Positions 46,690 through 55,026 of a stretch of DNA of 64,000 bases are shown piece after piece. The notes below the pieces were generated by a model. That model ran no database searches. It was given only the letters and a program-made list of their open reading frames with translations, and was not told the origin of the DNA. The DNA lies in assembly GCA_026705345.1 (NCBI GenBank), contig JAPPAV010000012.1:1-64000 (forward strand), in the 5' to 3' direction. The position numbers were made by a program, and so were the translations under genes. Source of the stretch: Gammaproteobacteria bacterium. GTDB lineage: Bacteria > Pseudomonadota > Gammaproteobacteria > Pseudomonadales > Azotimanducaceae. The stretch's first letter is position 1. Every line of letters starts with the position of its first letter.

Positions 46690-47679
46690 ATGAGATTCGT
46701 CATCTACGGTGCCGGTGGCATCGGCGGCACCATCGGCGCTCGACTGCACTTGAACGGTTTCGAGGTCGGACTGATTGCCCGCGGCGCGCACTTCGAGGCG
46801 ATCGTCCGGGACGGCTTGCGCTTCGTGTCGCCTACCCAGGACATACTCCTGCGCATCCCGTGCTTCCCGCACCCCAACGAGGCGGATATCCGTCCCGACG
46901 ACGCGGTCGTGCTCTGCATGAAGGGGCAGCACACCGAGGACGCTTTGCGTGATCTCCACGTGGCCACTGGCGGCGATGCCCGGGTGATCTGTTGCCAAAA
47001 CGGCGTCGAGAACGAACGCCTCGCGCTGCGTCGGTTCCCGCACACGTACGGAATGGTGGTCATGCTCCCCGCCGAGCACCTGGAACCTGGCGTGGTGGTG
47101 AACTTCGCGGAAGGCACCGCGGGGGGACTCGATGCAGGCTGCTACCCGGCTGGCGTGGACGACTTCATCGAATCGGTCACCGCCGCGCTTCGCCGCGCCG
47201 GATTCAGTTCAGCACCGGATCGCGCCATCATGGGGCAGAAGTACGCCAAGCTCCTCGGCAATCTCAACAATGCGGTGCAGGCAGCGACCGGAACCGGTTC
47301 CCGTGCGGTGTCCGCCAAGTTGCGCGAAGAGGCGCTTGCCTGCTATCGCGCCGCAGGCATCCACTGTGCCACTGCCGAGGAGACGCGTGCCCGACGAGCC
47401 GATATCCGCGGTGGCGACGTGCCGGGCCATAAGCGACACGGCGGTTCGTCGTTGCAGAGCATGCTGCGCGGCACGGGGGATATCGAAACGGACTTCATGA
47501 ACGGCGAGATCGTGCTGCTTGGCCGTCTCCACGGCGTCCCGGTGCCGGCCAACACGTTGGTCCAGGAAATCGGCAATCGGCTGGTCCGCGAGAACCTATC
47601 GCCGGGGAGCATGGCTATGGAGGAACTCGAACGTCGCCTACTCGACCCGAGTGCCGACGGAGCCGTCTCACCCGGGTAG
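46690..47679 (+). CDS. 2-dehydropantoate 2-reductase family protein (PanE/ApbA-like)
   Basis: A 329-residue NADPH-dependent reductase. RFVIYGAGGIGGTIGARL is the Rossmann start, VVLCMKGQHTEDAL and CCQNGVENE are the central motifs, and the catalytic Lys and Asn lie in GQKYAKLLGNLNNAVQA. The fold is that of PanE, which reduces ketopantoate for pantothenate. However, the ketopantoate reductase family includes many paralogues of other specificity, and the dioxygenase gene upstream suggests a catabolic role. GGAGG seven bases before ATG 46690 fixes the start. Confidence 0.85.
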   Translation: MRFVIYGAGGIGGTIGARLHLNGFEVGLIARGAHFEAIVRDGLRFVSPTQDILLRIPCFPHPNEADIRPDDAVVLCMKGQHTEDALRDLHVATGGDARVICCQNGVENERLALRRFPHTYGMVVMLPAEHLEPGVVVNFAEGTAGGLDAGCYPAGVDDFIESVTAALRRAGFSSAPDRAIMGQKYAKLLGNLNNAVQAATGTGSRAVSAKLREEALACYRAAGIHCATAEETRARRADIRGGDVPGHKRHGGSSLQSMLRGTGDIETDFMNGEIVLLGRLHGVPVPANTLVQEIGNRLVRENLSPGSMAMEELERRLLDPSADGAVSPG

Positions 47680-47721
47680 AAAGCCAACCCTTGCCGGATC
47701 TGGCGACGTCGCGCTAGACGC

Positions 47722-47917
47722 GAATCTGGATATTGCCGCGACATCGCGTTTGACACCGAGTTCGAGTGTGTCCGAGACCGGCGAATGAATATCACCGCAA
47801 CATCGCATTTGAGTCCGAAATCGTGTTTGTCGGGGACCCGTGATCCGGGACCCGTGAATGGGGTGTGATGTCACCGTGATGTCACGGTTGGGACCAGATC
47901 GTGTGTGTCGGGGTAAG
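47722..47917. repeat. Three degenerate tandem repeats of about 60-73 bp
   Basis: Units begin GAAT at 47722, 47783 and 47856. They share the pattern ACATCGC-TTTGA-CCGA-TCG-GTTTGTC-GGGACC with many substitutions. The second unit has a 14-base internal duplication (GATCCGGGACCCGT). They lie in the 567-base gene-free stretch 47680-48246, whose last 230 bases show nothing else apart from the hairpins at 47929-48014. No coding function is apparent. Confidence 0.6.
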
Positions 47918-47928
47918 GAAAGACCGGG

Positions 47929-48014
47929 AACGCCGGCGGGACAACGAATGAGGAGGGGGAGGGGGAAGGACTTCGTTGTCTCGCCGGCGTTGCACCGGGA
48001 AACAACGGTGCAAC
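47929..48014. other. Strong double hairpin with a purine-rich G-tract loop
   Basis: Arms AACGCCGGCGGGACAACGAA (47929-47948) and its complement (47972-47991) pair over 20 bases with a single G-T wobble. The 23-base loop is nearly all purine with two G5 runs. A second hairpin, GTTGCACCG/CGGTGCAAC (47989-48014), starts within the last three bases of the first, so the two compete slightly. There is no T-run, which argues against a simple terminator. Confidence 0.65.
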
Positions 48015-48246
48015 GACTAGGTGAGCGTCCGGAGACAGCGCTCCGATTCCGCGAACGCCCCCGGGGTCGGCCGCTTGGCCCTCCGGTTCGCGTGCGGGAC
48101 GCCCGTATGTCGTGCTTGCTCACTCATAGGGGCGCGCATTGTACGCAGCGACAGCCTCGCCGCAAGGGGTAATTCGAACTTTTTTGAGCTGCTCTCGCCA
48201 GGCGTCCGAGCGCGTTCATTCCGTGGCTTCTGGTGCCGGTGGACAC

Positions 48247-49245
48247 TCACCCAAGCAGCGCTTCGAGCCGGCGACCGGCTTGGGCAATGCTTCCACCGGG
48301 CATCTGCACCATTTGCAGCTCGGCTCCGGCCAGGGAGCGTTCGGCCAATTGCTCGGCGACGGATTCGATGGGGCCGATCACCTGGATCTCGCGCACCATG
48401 TCCTCCGTAATCGCCTTCACCGCGCCCTCCATGTCGCGCTGGCTCCATGCCGCCCTAGAAGCGGTCACCTCGGCTTCGAATCCGTTGCTGGCAAGCATGT
48501 TCCAATAGAAGTCACCCATGCGGTTGATGTAGTGGAACAGGGGTTGGCGTGCCGCGAGCCAGGCCTTCTCGTCGTCGCTGGCGTTGCCGCTCAGCACGTA
48601 GACATTCGTGAACGGCGCAATGGTCACGGAATCCGCATCCCGCCCGACGGCCACCGATGCCTCGCTCAGATCCTTGCGCAGCGACGCGAAGCGGCCCTGC
48701 GGCCAGTGGATCGGGTAGATGCCGTCGGCGATCTCGCCGGTCTGCCGTATCGACTTCGGCGTGATCGCCGCGATGTAGATGGGTACATGGTCCCGTGGCC
48801 GGTCGTAGTCGAGCCGGAACCCGCGACTCATCGAGAAGAGCTGGCCGTCGTAGTTGAGCCGCTCCCCTTTGATGAGGATGTTGATGATGTCCACGTATTC
48901 GCGAATGCGCTTGAGCGGCTTGTCGAAGGGCACGCCGTGGAAATGCTCGATGACCCGATGCCCGGACGACCCGAGCCCGCACACCATGCGGCCGCCCGAC
49001 AGCATCTCGAGCGTCGCGAACTCCTGGGCGATGGCACCGGGCGAGCGGGAGTAGGTGTTGAGTATCGAGGTGCCGATCTGGATTTTGCGGGTATGCGCCG
49101 CCAACAAGGTCATCCACGGAATCGTCGAAGGCCCCCAGGCTTCGCCCGTTGCCACGAGTTCGTAGCCGAGCGAGTCGGCAATCCGAACCTTCTCGATTGA
49201 TTCGTGCCAATCCCGACCGATGCCGGCCAATACGCCAAGCCGCAT
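48247..49245 (-). CDS. LLM-class (luciferase-like) F420-dependent oxidoreductase
   Basis: A 332-residue TIM-barrel flavin/deazaflavin enzyme. MRLGVLAGIGRDWHESIEKVRIAD is the opening strand-helix. IQIGTSILNTYSRSPGAIAQEFATLEMLSGGR is the cofactor-binding core, with FVCGLG-like VCGLGSSG after it. VPIYIAAITPKSIRQTGEIADG is the phosphate-binding region. Members use F420 or FMN. The F420 pathway in the same window makes F420 likely. It is convergent with the panE-like gene across the repeat region. The substrate is unknown. Confidence 0.88.
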   Translation of the reverse strand: MRLGVLAGIGRDWHESIEKVRIADSLGYELVATGEAWGPSTIPWMTLLAAHTRKIQIGTSILNTYSRSPGAIAQEFATLEMLSGGRMVCGLGSSGHRVIEHFHGVPFDKPLKRIREYVDIINILIKGERLNYDGQLFSMSRGFRLDYDRPRDHVPIYIAAITPKSIRQTGEIADGIYPIHWPQGRFASLRKDLSEASVAVGRDADSVTIAPFTNVYVLSGNASDDEKAWLAARQPLFHYINRMGDFYWNMLASNGFEAEVTASRAAWSQRDMEGAVKAITEDMVREIQVIGPIESVAEQLAERSLAGAELQMVQMPGGSIAQAGRRLEALLG

Positions 49246-49331
49246 GTCAAACCCCTAAGCGCTGTTCCGAGGCACTCTGTTTGAAGCACGGGTGTATTGC
49301 AACCGGCTCATCGCCGTTCGGCCCGAGATTC

Positions 49332-49592
49332 TCAATCCGAATCCCGTCCTCTCAAAGCGTGGTAGATCAACAGCAGAACCACCGCGCCGACGGTGGCGAG
49401 GAACAGGCTCACCAGGTCGAAGCCCCGCACCGATCCCAAGCCGATGCCCGCCCCGATCCAACCACCGAGGAACGCACCGGCAACGCCGATCACGGCGGTG
49501 ATCAGAATTCCCCGGGGTCCCTTGTCGGGCATGATCCATCGTGCGATCGCACCGGCGATCAACCCAAGCACTAGCCAACTCAAGATGCCCAT
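49332..49592 (-). CDS. GlsB/YeaQ/YmgE-family membrane protein
   Basis: An 86-residue protein of the transglycosylase-associated (GlsB/YeaQ) family. Three hydrophobic helices carry ILSWLVLGLIAGAIARWIMP, GILITAVIGVAGAFLGGWIG and the C-terminal LFLATVGAVVLLLIYHAL. It is usually induced by stress, and its biochemical role is unclear. The ATG at 49592 gives the standard N-terminus MGILSW. Confidence 0.9.
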   Translation of the reverse strand: MGILSWLVLGLIAGAIARWIMPDKGPRGILITAVIGVAGAFLGGWIGAGIGLGSVRGFDLVSLFLATVGAVVLLLIYHALRGRDSD

Positions 49593-49680
49593 TACCACGC
49601 ATTCCGGCAATCCCGATGGCCTAAGACTACACCGCTTCGAACCGAGATTCGAAAGATCCTATCGAAACTGAAATCGCTAT

Positions 49681-49695
49681 TGTTAATCATTCGCA
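49681..49695 (+). promoter_or_regulatory. Fur-box-like site upstream of the TonB receptor
   Basis: TGTTAATCATTCGCA matches 12 of 15 positions of the 7-1-7 Fur consensus TGATAATCATTATCA. It ends 43 bases before the receptor start codon in a locally AT-rich stretch. This suggests iron repression. Confidence 0.6.
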
Positions 49696-49738
49696 TTTGC
49701 AATACAGTTTGAGCTGTCGCGAAATCACAGGGCAGGGG

Positions 49739-51982
49739 ATGAACCGAACAGTGGCGTTGCCAGTGCTGGCCGGAGGCATAGTACTTGCGAACGGAGAACC
49801 GGGCGATGCAACCCATCTCGAGGAAGTCACCATCGTGGGCACCCGCGAACAGGCCGAAGGCACGCCGGGTGCCGCGCACGTATTGGACTCGGAGACGCTG
49901 GCACGCTTCGCGCACACCGACGTACAGCGAATCGCGCGCCAGATTCCAGGGGTGTCCATCCAGGTGGAAGACGGCTTCGGCTTGCGTCCCAACTTGAGCA
50001 TCCGCGGCGTGGCCACGGAGCGCAGCGGACGCATCACCTTGCTCGAGGATGGCATCCTAGTCGCCCCCGCGCCGTACTCGGCACCTTCTGCCTACTATTT
50101 CCCTACCCCTGGTCGCATGTCAGCCTTCGAGGTGCTCAAGGGCCCGGCGGCGATCAGCCAGGGTCCATACACCATCGGCGGTGCGTTCAACATGATTTCG
50201 ACGCCGATTCCGGTCGAGCCCAGCGGTTCGCTGTTCGCCGAGACCGGCCAGTACGGTACCAACCGACTGCACGGAACCTACGGCGCTGTCGGCGACCACG
50301 GCGTCGGCTATCTGCTCGAGACCCACCAGTGGTTTTCGGATGGCTACCAGGCCATTGACCGCAGCGATGCCGACACCGGCCTTGAGGTGCGCGACTACAC
50401 CCTCAAGGTCGCTCTGGCACCGCCGCAGTCAACCCATCGCGTGGAACTGAAGCTCCAGTTGGCCGGGCAGACCTCCAACCAAAGCTACCTCGGACTCACC
50501 GATGCGGACTTTCGCAACGACCCGAGACGCCGCTACGGTTTATCGGCGCTCGATAGGATACGGACCGACCACGAGCAGGTGATTGTCCGCCATGAATACG
50601 TCCCGGGCGACGCGTGGAAGCTGACGACCACCGTCTACGACAACTCCCACGCCCGCAATTGGTTCAAGACCGAAGGCATCGACTTCGACGGCAGCGCCAA
50701 CGCCGAAGCCCTTTCTCGTACCAGCTGGTCTAGCGTGGTGTCGGCTGTGAACCGCGGGATTCCGCTGGGGGGCCGCTCCGCGTCCGAGCTGGCGGCGATT
50801 CTCCATGGCACGGCCGACACGGCCATGGGCAGTATCCAGTTGAGAGCCAACGACCGCGAATACGAATCGCGAGGCATCCAGTTCGGGGTCTCGTGGAGCG
50901 GACTCTTGGGCGAGGCTCTACACGCCCTCCGGATCGGCGTTCGCTACCACGAGGACGAGGAGGACCGGCTGCAGCGCAATAGCAGCTACCGCCAGGAAAA
51001 CGGGATGTTGCGGCTTGACGACCTGGGTCGGCTGGGCAACGCCGGAAACCGTATCCAAGAGGCCAAGGCCGTCGCGATCTTCGTTCAGGATCGAATCGAC
51101 ATCGGTGGCTGGACGTTCACGCCGGGTTTGCGCTACGAGGACATCGACCAGCGCCGTATCCGCTACGAGACTCGACCCGGTCGAACGGGGAATCCCGCGT
51201 CCCGGGCAGCGGACAACCTTCGCAGCACGCGCGCCAACCGAACGCGGATCGTACTCCCGGGCATCGGTGCCCTCTACCGGCTCAACGACCGCGCGACGAT
51301 ACTCGCAGGCGTGCACAAGGGCTTCACGGCACCCTCCAACGCACCGGACGTTCGACCGGAGGAAGCCCTGAACTACGAACTCGGGCTTCGCTTGGGCGGC
51401 TCGGTCGCGCAGATCGAGGCGGTGGCCTTCCTGTCCGACTACGACAACCTGTTGGGCGAGTGCACGTCCTCCTCCGGCGTCGACTGCGAGGTTGGCGATG
51501 CCTTCGACGGCGATGCGGTCACCATCCGGGGACTGGAACTGTCGATCGCCATGGACGTGGCGCCCGCCGCCGGCTTCGCGGTGCCGTTCGAGGTCGTGTA
51601 CACGTACATCGATGGCAGCTTCGACACCGACATCGCCGATACGGACTTCTTCGGCGACGTCGGCGCGGGCGATCCTGTGCCGTATATTCCGAAACATCAG
51701 TTGTACTCGACCCTCGGCGTGCAAAGGGAACCCTTCTCCGGGCATCTCTCGATTGGCCATGTCGATGGCGCGTGCGTGCGTGCTTCCTGCGGCGAGTTCG
51801 AGAGAACCGACGACTCGTTCACCGTCGACCTCGCGGGCAGCTACCAGATGACCGACTCGGTGGGCCTCTTCGCCCGGGTTGAGAATTTGACCGATGCCGA
51901 CGACATCGTCGGCCGTCACCCCTACGGTGCGCGGCCAAACAAGGGCAGGATGTTTTCGATCGGTGTCGACCTCACCTGGTAG
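49739..51982 (+). CDS. TonB-dependent outer-membrane receptor, FecA-like
   Basis: A 747-residue outer-membrane receptor. A short signal sequence leads to a TonB-box-like EEVTIVGTRE. The plug domain follows (RQIPGVSIQVEDGF, RGVATERSGRITLLEDGI, FEVLKGPAAISQGPYTIGG), then a 22-strand-type barrel ending in an aromatic residue (GVDLTW). The type resembles Fe(III)-dicitrate or siderophore receptors. ATG 49739 is preceded closely by AGGGG. The Fur-like box upstream fits iron uptake. No transporter genes are adjacent, so the ligand is unknown. The 3' end overlaps the convergent guanylyltransferase gene by 11 bases. Confidence 0.9.
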   Translation: MNRTVALPVLAGGIVLANGEPGDATHLEEVTIVGTREQAEGTPGAAHVLDSETLARFAHTDVQRIARQIPGVSIQVEDGFGLRPNLSIRGVATERSGRITLLEDGILVAPAPYSAPSAYYFPTPGRMSAFEVLKGPAAISQGPYTIGGAFNMISTPIPVEPSGSLFAETGQYGTNRLHGTYGAVGDHGVGYLLETHQWFSDGYQAIDRSDADTGLEVRDYTLKVALAPPQSTHRVELKLQLAGQTSNQSYLGLTDADFRNDPRRRYGLSALDRIRTDHEQVIVRHEYVPGDAWKLTTTVYDNSHARNWFKTEGIDFDGSANAEALSRTSWSSVVSAVNRGIPLGGRSASELAAILHGTADTAMGSIQLRANDREYESRGIQFGVSWSGLLGEALHALRIGVRYHEDEEDRLQRNSSYRQENGMLRLDDLGRLGNAGNRIQEAKAVAIFVQDRIDIGGWTFTPGLRYEDIDQRRIRYETRPGRTGNPASRAADNLRSTRANRTRIVLPGIGALYRLNDRATILAGVHKGFTAPSNAPDVRPEEALNYELGLRLGGSVAQIEAVAFLSDYDNLLGECTSSSGVDCEVGDAFDGDAVTIRGLELSIAMDVAPAAGFAVPFEVVYTYIDGSFDTDIADTDFFGDVGAGDPVPYIPKHQLYSTLGVQREPFSGHLSIGHVDGACVRASCGEFERTDDSFTVDLAGSYQMTDSVGLFARVENLTDADDIVGRHPYGARPNKGRMFSIGVDLTW

Positions 51983-53201
51983 GGTCGACCCGGGAATCCG
52001 GATCGGGGTCCTCGACGGGTACGATGGCGTCCTCCGAGGCTTGGCTTCCCGTCTGCACCTCGACGACCAGCAGCGCATGGTCACCGGTGTTGGTCAGACT
52101 GTGGCGCAGGCCCCGGGTTAGCTCGGTCGACTGATCCCGGGCCAACGGGAGCCGTACCGCTCCCCGGGCAACTTCGGCGAGACCGCGGACGACGACCCAA
52201 TGCGTCGACCGGGGTCCGCGCACCGTCAGGGTGAGGGTCCTGCCGGGCGCAATCGTCAGGCGTCGTAGGTCGAAGCCGTCGCCGCTACGCGTGGTCTCGA
52301 CGCGCCCCCAGGGATGATCGCGGCCCTCGCGCCAGGGAAGTACCTCGGCGAGCGAGTCCCAGCTGCCGATGTCGGACCAGCCCATGTCGGTGGGAACCAC
52401 AGTGCCGCGATCTGTCTTCTCCATCACCGCACGGTCGATGGATTCGGGTGCGCAACGCAGGAAGGCGTCTCCAGCCAGATGAAACCCTGCATCGGTCTCA
52501 TCGGCATGGGCGGCGTCCTTGCATGCCTCGTGGATGTCCGGACGATGGCGTCCGAGTTCGTCGAGATAGACGCTCGCGCGGAACAGGAACATGCCGCTGT
52601 TCCAGTACCAGCCACCCTCGTCCAGGTATTGCCTGGCAACGGCAGGTGGCGGCTTCTCGGCAAAGGCTGCGACCGCTGCAACGCCGCCGTCACTCGCAGT
52701 AGCACCGGTCCGGATGTAACCGTACGCTGTCGCCGGGTGTGAAGGTCCAATGCCGAAGACCACGATGTTCCCGGTCTCGGCGAACTCGATCGCACTCCGG
52801 ACAGCCGCCCTGAACGCCGCTTGGTCGGCAATGTAGTGGTCGGCGGGAAGCACGAACAGCACCGGATCCGCACCGCCCGAGGTTGCTTTGAACGCCGCCA
52901 AGGCAGCCGCCGGTGCCGTATTCCTTCCCGCCGGCTCGACGACAAGGGCGCCCGGGTCGACGCCGCACGTCCTGCATTGGTCGGCCGCGATGAAGCGATG
53001 TTCGCGGTTGCAGACAACGTAGGGAGCGCGGCAACGAAGGTCGCCGACTCGCAGCAGTGTCTGCTGGAGCAGGCTCGATTCCCCGAACAGGCGAAGGAAC
53101 TGCTTCGGATAGTGGGCCCGGGACAGGGGCCGCAGGCGCGTGCCGGTGCCGCCAGCCAAGACCACGGGCAGAATGTTCCGCGTCGGGGGGTGGTTCGCCA
53201 T
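51972..53201 (-). CDS. manC: Mannose-1-phosphate guanylyltransferase
   Basis: A 409-residue enzyme making GDP-mannose. LAGGTGTRLRPLSRAHYPKQF is the nucleotidyltransferase signature; VVEPAGRNTAPA, LPADHYI, AFAEKPP and WYWNSGMFLF are further core motifs. The C-terminal cupin (LTIAPGRTLTL to TGDHALLVVEVQ) corresponds to the phosphomannose-isomerase-type domain of bifunctional ManC/AlgA, though here the total is shorter than the common 470-480 residues. ATG 53201 fits the family N-terminus. GDP-mannose would feed polysaccharide synthesis; no glycan cluster is visible here. Confidence 0.9.
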   Translation of the reverse strand: MANHPPTRNILPVVLAGGTGTRLRPLSRAHYPKQFLRLFGESSLLQQTLLRVGDLRCRAPYVVCNREHRFIAADQCRTCGVDPGALVVEPAGRNTAPAAALAAFKATSGGADPVLFVLPADHYIADQAAFRAAVRSAIEFAETGNIVVFGIGPSHPATAYGYIRTGATASDGGVAAVAAFAEKPPPAVARQYLDEGGWYWNSGMFLFRASVYLDELGRHRPDIHEACKDAAHADETDAGFHLAGDAFLRCAPESIDRAVMEKTDRGTVVPTDMGWSDIGSWDSLAEVLPWREGRDHPWGRVETTRSGDGFDLRRLTIAPGRTLTLTVRGPRSTHWVVVRGLAEVARGAVRLPLARDQSTELTRGLRHSLTNTGDHALLVVEVQTGSQASEDAIVPVEDPDPDSRVDPTR

Positions 53202-53249
53202 GGCTTTTTCGTCGTTTATCCCGAACGAGGAGATTAGACTACGCGGCCC

Positions 53250-53849
53250 ATGGAGTTTCTGTCTCTGCTGGCCGACTACTGGCTCGTCGCCGACGAGTGG
53301 ATCGGCGGTGCCCTCGGGCTGCTGATCGTCTACTTCCTCATCCGCGAGAACGTCTGGGCCTGGCCGCTCGGCGTCGCCTACGTGCTGGTTTCGATCACCG
53401 TACTCCTCGAGGCGCGGCTGTACGCCAACCTCGCGTTGCACCTGGTCGGCTTTCTGCCGCTCAACCTCTACGGCTGGTATCACTGGTTGTTCGGGGGCGA
53501 GCAGCGGGACGACCTGCCGGTGACCCGCGCCAGCCCCGCCTTGTTGGCGGGCGTCGGCGGATTGTGCATTGCCGGAGCGCTGGTGCTTGGCTGGTATTTC
53601 GCGAGCTTCACGGATGCCGCCTATCCGTACTGGGACAACGCCGTCTTCGCCGCGAGTCTTGCCGCGATGTGGCTGACCGCGCGCAAGAAGATCGAAAACT
53701 GGATGGTATGGATCGCGGTCAACGTGGTGTCGGTCGGCCTTTACTACGCCCAGGATGTCCTGCCGTACACCTTGCTCTACCTGGCCTACATCCCGATGGC
53801 GGCCTTGGGCTATTGGACTTGGTTGGGTTCCATGGGGCGACGCCCGTGA
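53250..53849 (+). CDS. pnuC: Nicotinamide riboside transporter
   Basis: A 199-residue polytopic membrane protein of the PnuC family, which facilitates uptake of nicotinamide riboside as an NAD precursor. WAWPLGVAYVLVSITVLLEARLYAN, YGWYHWLFGG, YWDNAVFAASLAAMWLTARKKIENW and YIPMAALGYWTWL are the family's conserved transmembrane motifs. It is divergent from manC. The nearby TonB receptor might import the same kind of substrate, but the Fur-like site argues for iron. Confidence 0.92.
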   Translation: MEFLSLLADYWLVADEWIGGALGLLIVYFLIRENVWAWPLGVAYVLVSITVLLEARLYANLALHLVGFLPLNLYGWYHWLFGGEQRDDLPVTRASPALLAGVGGLCIAGALVLGWYFASFTDAAYPYWDNAVFAASLAAMWLTARKKIENWMVWIAVNVVSVGLYYAQDVLPYTLLYLAYIPMAALGYWTWLGSMGRRP

Positions 53850-53920
53850 GGGCGACCTGATCGCGCTCAAAGGTCGCGCGGTCGCACGTCCTAGTCGCGG
53901 TATACGGGGTTCTCCGGCGC

Positions 53921-53947
53921 GGGCGGGGACAAGCCCCGCCCCTACGA
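53921..53947. repeat. Interspersed palindromic repeat, copy 3 (short form)
   Basis: GGGCGGGGACAAGCCCCGCCC followed by CTACGA: the right block with compensatory changes in both arms, so the hairpin is preserved. It is 70 bases from the 3' end of tRNA-Phe. Confidence 0.7.
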
Positions 53948-54016
53948 TGCCCACCCGTCTTGCATCGCGCTGGTCCGTGAGTTGATGCAAGCAACGTGGC
54001 GATAGAAGGCACGGAA

Positions 54017-54092
54017 TGGTGGCCAGGGGCAGAATCGAACTGCCGACACGAAGATTTTCAGTCTCCTGCTCTACCGACTGAGCTACCTAGCC
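54017..54092 (-). tRNA. tRNA-Phe (GAA)
   Basis: A 76-base tRNA including encoded CCA. On the minus strand it starts GGCTAGG, has D-arm GCTCAGTCGGTAGAGC, an anticodon loop reading CTGAAAA with anticodon GAA, the T-arm motif GTTCGATTC, and ends CCTGGCCACCA. The acceptor stem pairs in all seven positions with one G-U. Confidence 0.96.
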
Positions 54093-54188
54093 AAAGCCTG
54101 AGCTTCCGCCACCGACGGCGTCGGTGACATGGCGGTCGAATGCACCGCGTTGAGCGGCAGCGTATTTAAGCCGTTGACTCCTTGGGCG

Positions 54189-54773
54189 TCAACTCGCACG
54201 GGACGGCTTTCTGGCCACCAGCCTTGCCAGTGCCGCTCGTCGTCCGTCGGGGTCATCGAATAGCCCTTCGTCGATTCGTTCGACGACCATCCCGCTCGCG
54301 ACACGGGCGAGTTCCCCCGGCTCGACACGGTAGGCCGGGTTCTTCGGGCCAATCACGTCAGCCGTCGTGGCGAGGTGCTGCTCGACGACCAGGACGCCGC
54401 CGGGCCGCAGCGACTCGAGCAGCCTCGAGACCAGCGGCGGATTCACGTAGCGGATGTTTACGATCAGGTCGTAGTCCACGCCGGTCTCGAAGCCGTCGTC
54501 GAGATCGCATTCGATCCAGCGGATCGGCAACCGGGCGGCGTCGACTCGTCCTCGTTCCAGCGCGAGCGTGGATATGTCCACGGCATCCACGGCCAAACCG
54601 CGGTGCGCAAGATAGATCGCATTGCGTCCAGCACCGCACGCCAAATCGAGAGCACGCCCGGTCTCGGGCAACCGGTGGGCGATTTGTTCCAGGAACTGGC
54701 TCGGATGCCGTCGCGACTCGTATGCGCCCTCGGCGTATCGAGCATTCCACCGGTCGCGGTCGGCGGTGCTCAT
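54189..54773 (-). CDS. Class I SAM-dependent methyltransferase, TehB-like
   Basis: A 194-residue methyltransferase. RWNARYAEGAYESRRHPSQFLEQ is a TehB/UbiE-type opening. ALDLACGAGRNAIYLAHRGL is the SAM-binding motif I, VDAVDIST motif II, and LRPGGVLVVEQ the post-III strand. The substrate is unknown; tellurite or thiopurine-type relatives are possible. Its start overlaps the stop of the small membrane gene (ATGA), so the two are coupled. Confidence 0.85.
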   Translation of the reverse strand: MSTADRDRWNARYAEGAYESRRHPSQFLEQIAHRLPETGRALDLACGAGRNAIYLAHRGLAVDAVDISTLALERGRVDAARLPIRWIECDLDDGFETGVDYDLIVNIRYVNPPLVSRLLESLRPGGVLVVEQHLATTADVIGPKNPAYRVEPGELARVASGMVVERIDEGLFDDPDGRRAALARLVARKPSRAS

Positions 54774-54967
54774 GCCTCCCGGTCCGACGTGGGCTCCCTC
54801 TCCCGGGGGGCTGGTGTTCGCTCGTGATCGGCCTCGTCCGGGGGTAGCTTTCGGACGATGCGCCAAGCGAGCCACATGCCGCCGACACCGACAACCAGGC
54901 CGAGACAGAACAACACGATGCCAACGACGCTGCTGAGTTGGACACCTGTTTGGCCGATGCTCTCCAT
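54770..54967 (-). CDS. Small single-pass membrane protein, unknown
   Basis: A 65-residue protein with one membrane helix (SSVVGIVLFCLGLVVGVGGMWLAW) followed by a charged cytoplasmic tail rich in Arg, Glu and Pro. It overlaps the methyltransferase start by four bases. No family was recognised. ATG 54967 is preferred to 54985. Confidence 0.5.
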   Translation of the reverse strand: MESIGQTGVQLSSVVGIVLFCLGLVVGVGGMWLAWRIVRKLPPDEADHERTPAPREREPTSDREA

Positions 54968-55026
54968 GCCTACCCCACTCCGCATAGCTCACGGGGTATG
55001 CTGCGTCTTTTCGAGGTGGATGCCAA

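Noticed and set aside
47722-47917. CRISPR array
   Set aside because: Only three units, strongly diverged, with no constant repeat and no unique spacers, and no cas genes nearby.
47668-48123. Open frame of 151 codons on the minus strand across the tandem-repeat region
   Set aside because: It is low in complexity, rich in Arg and Ser, has no Shine-Dalgarno and simply reads through the repeats and hairpins. There is no protein-like pattern.
53833-53885. Sixth copy of the interspersed repeat at the end of pnuC
   Set aside because: GGGGCGACGCCCGTGAGGGCGACC only loosely resembles the left block and lies partly in pnuC coding sequence. It may be an eroded copy but is too weak to list.
54017-54092. 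Genomic island integrated at tRNA-Phe
   Set aside because: No duplicated tRNA 3' end or integrase was seen on either side, and the flanking genes are ordinary chromosomal ones.
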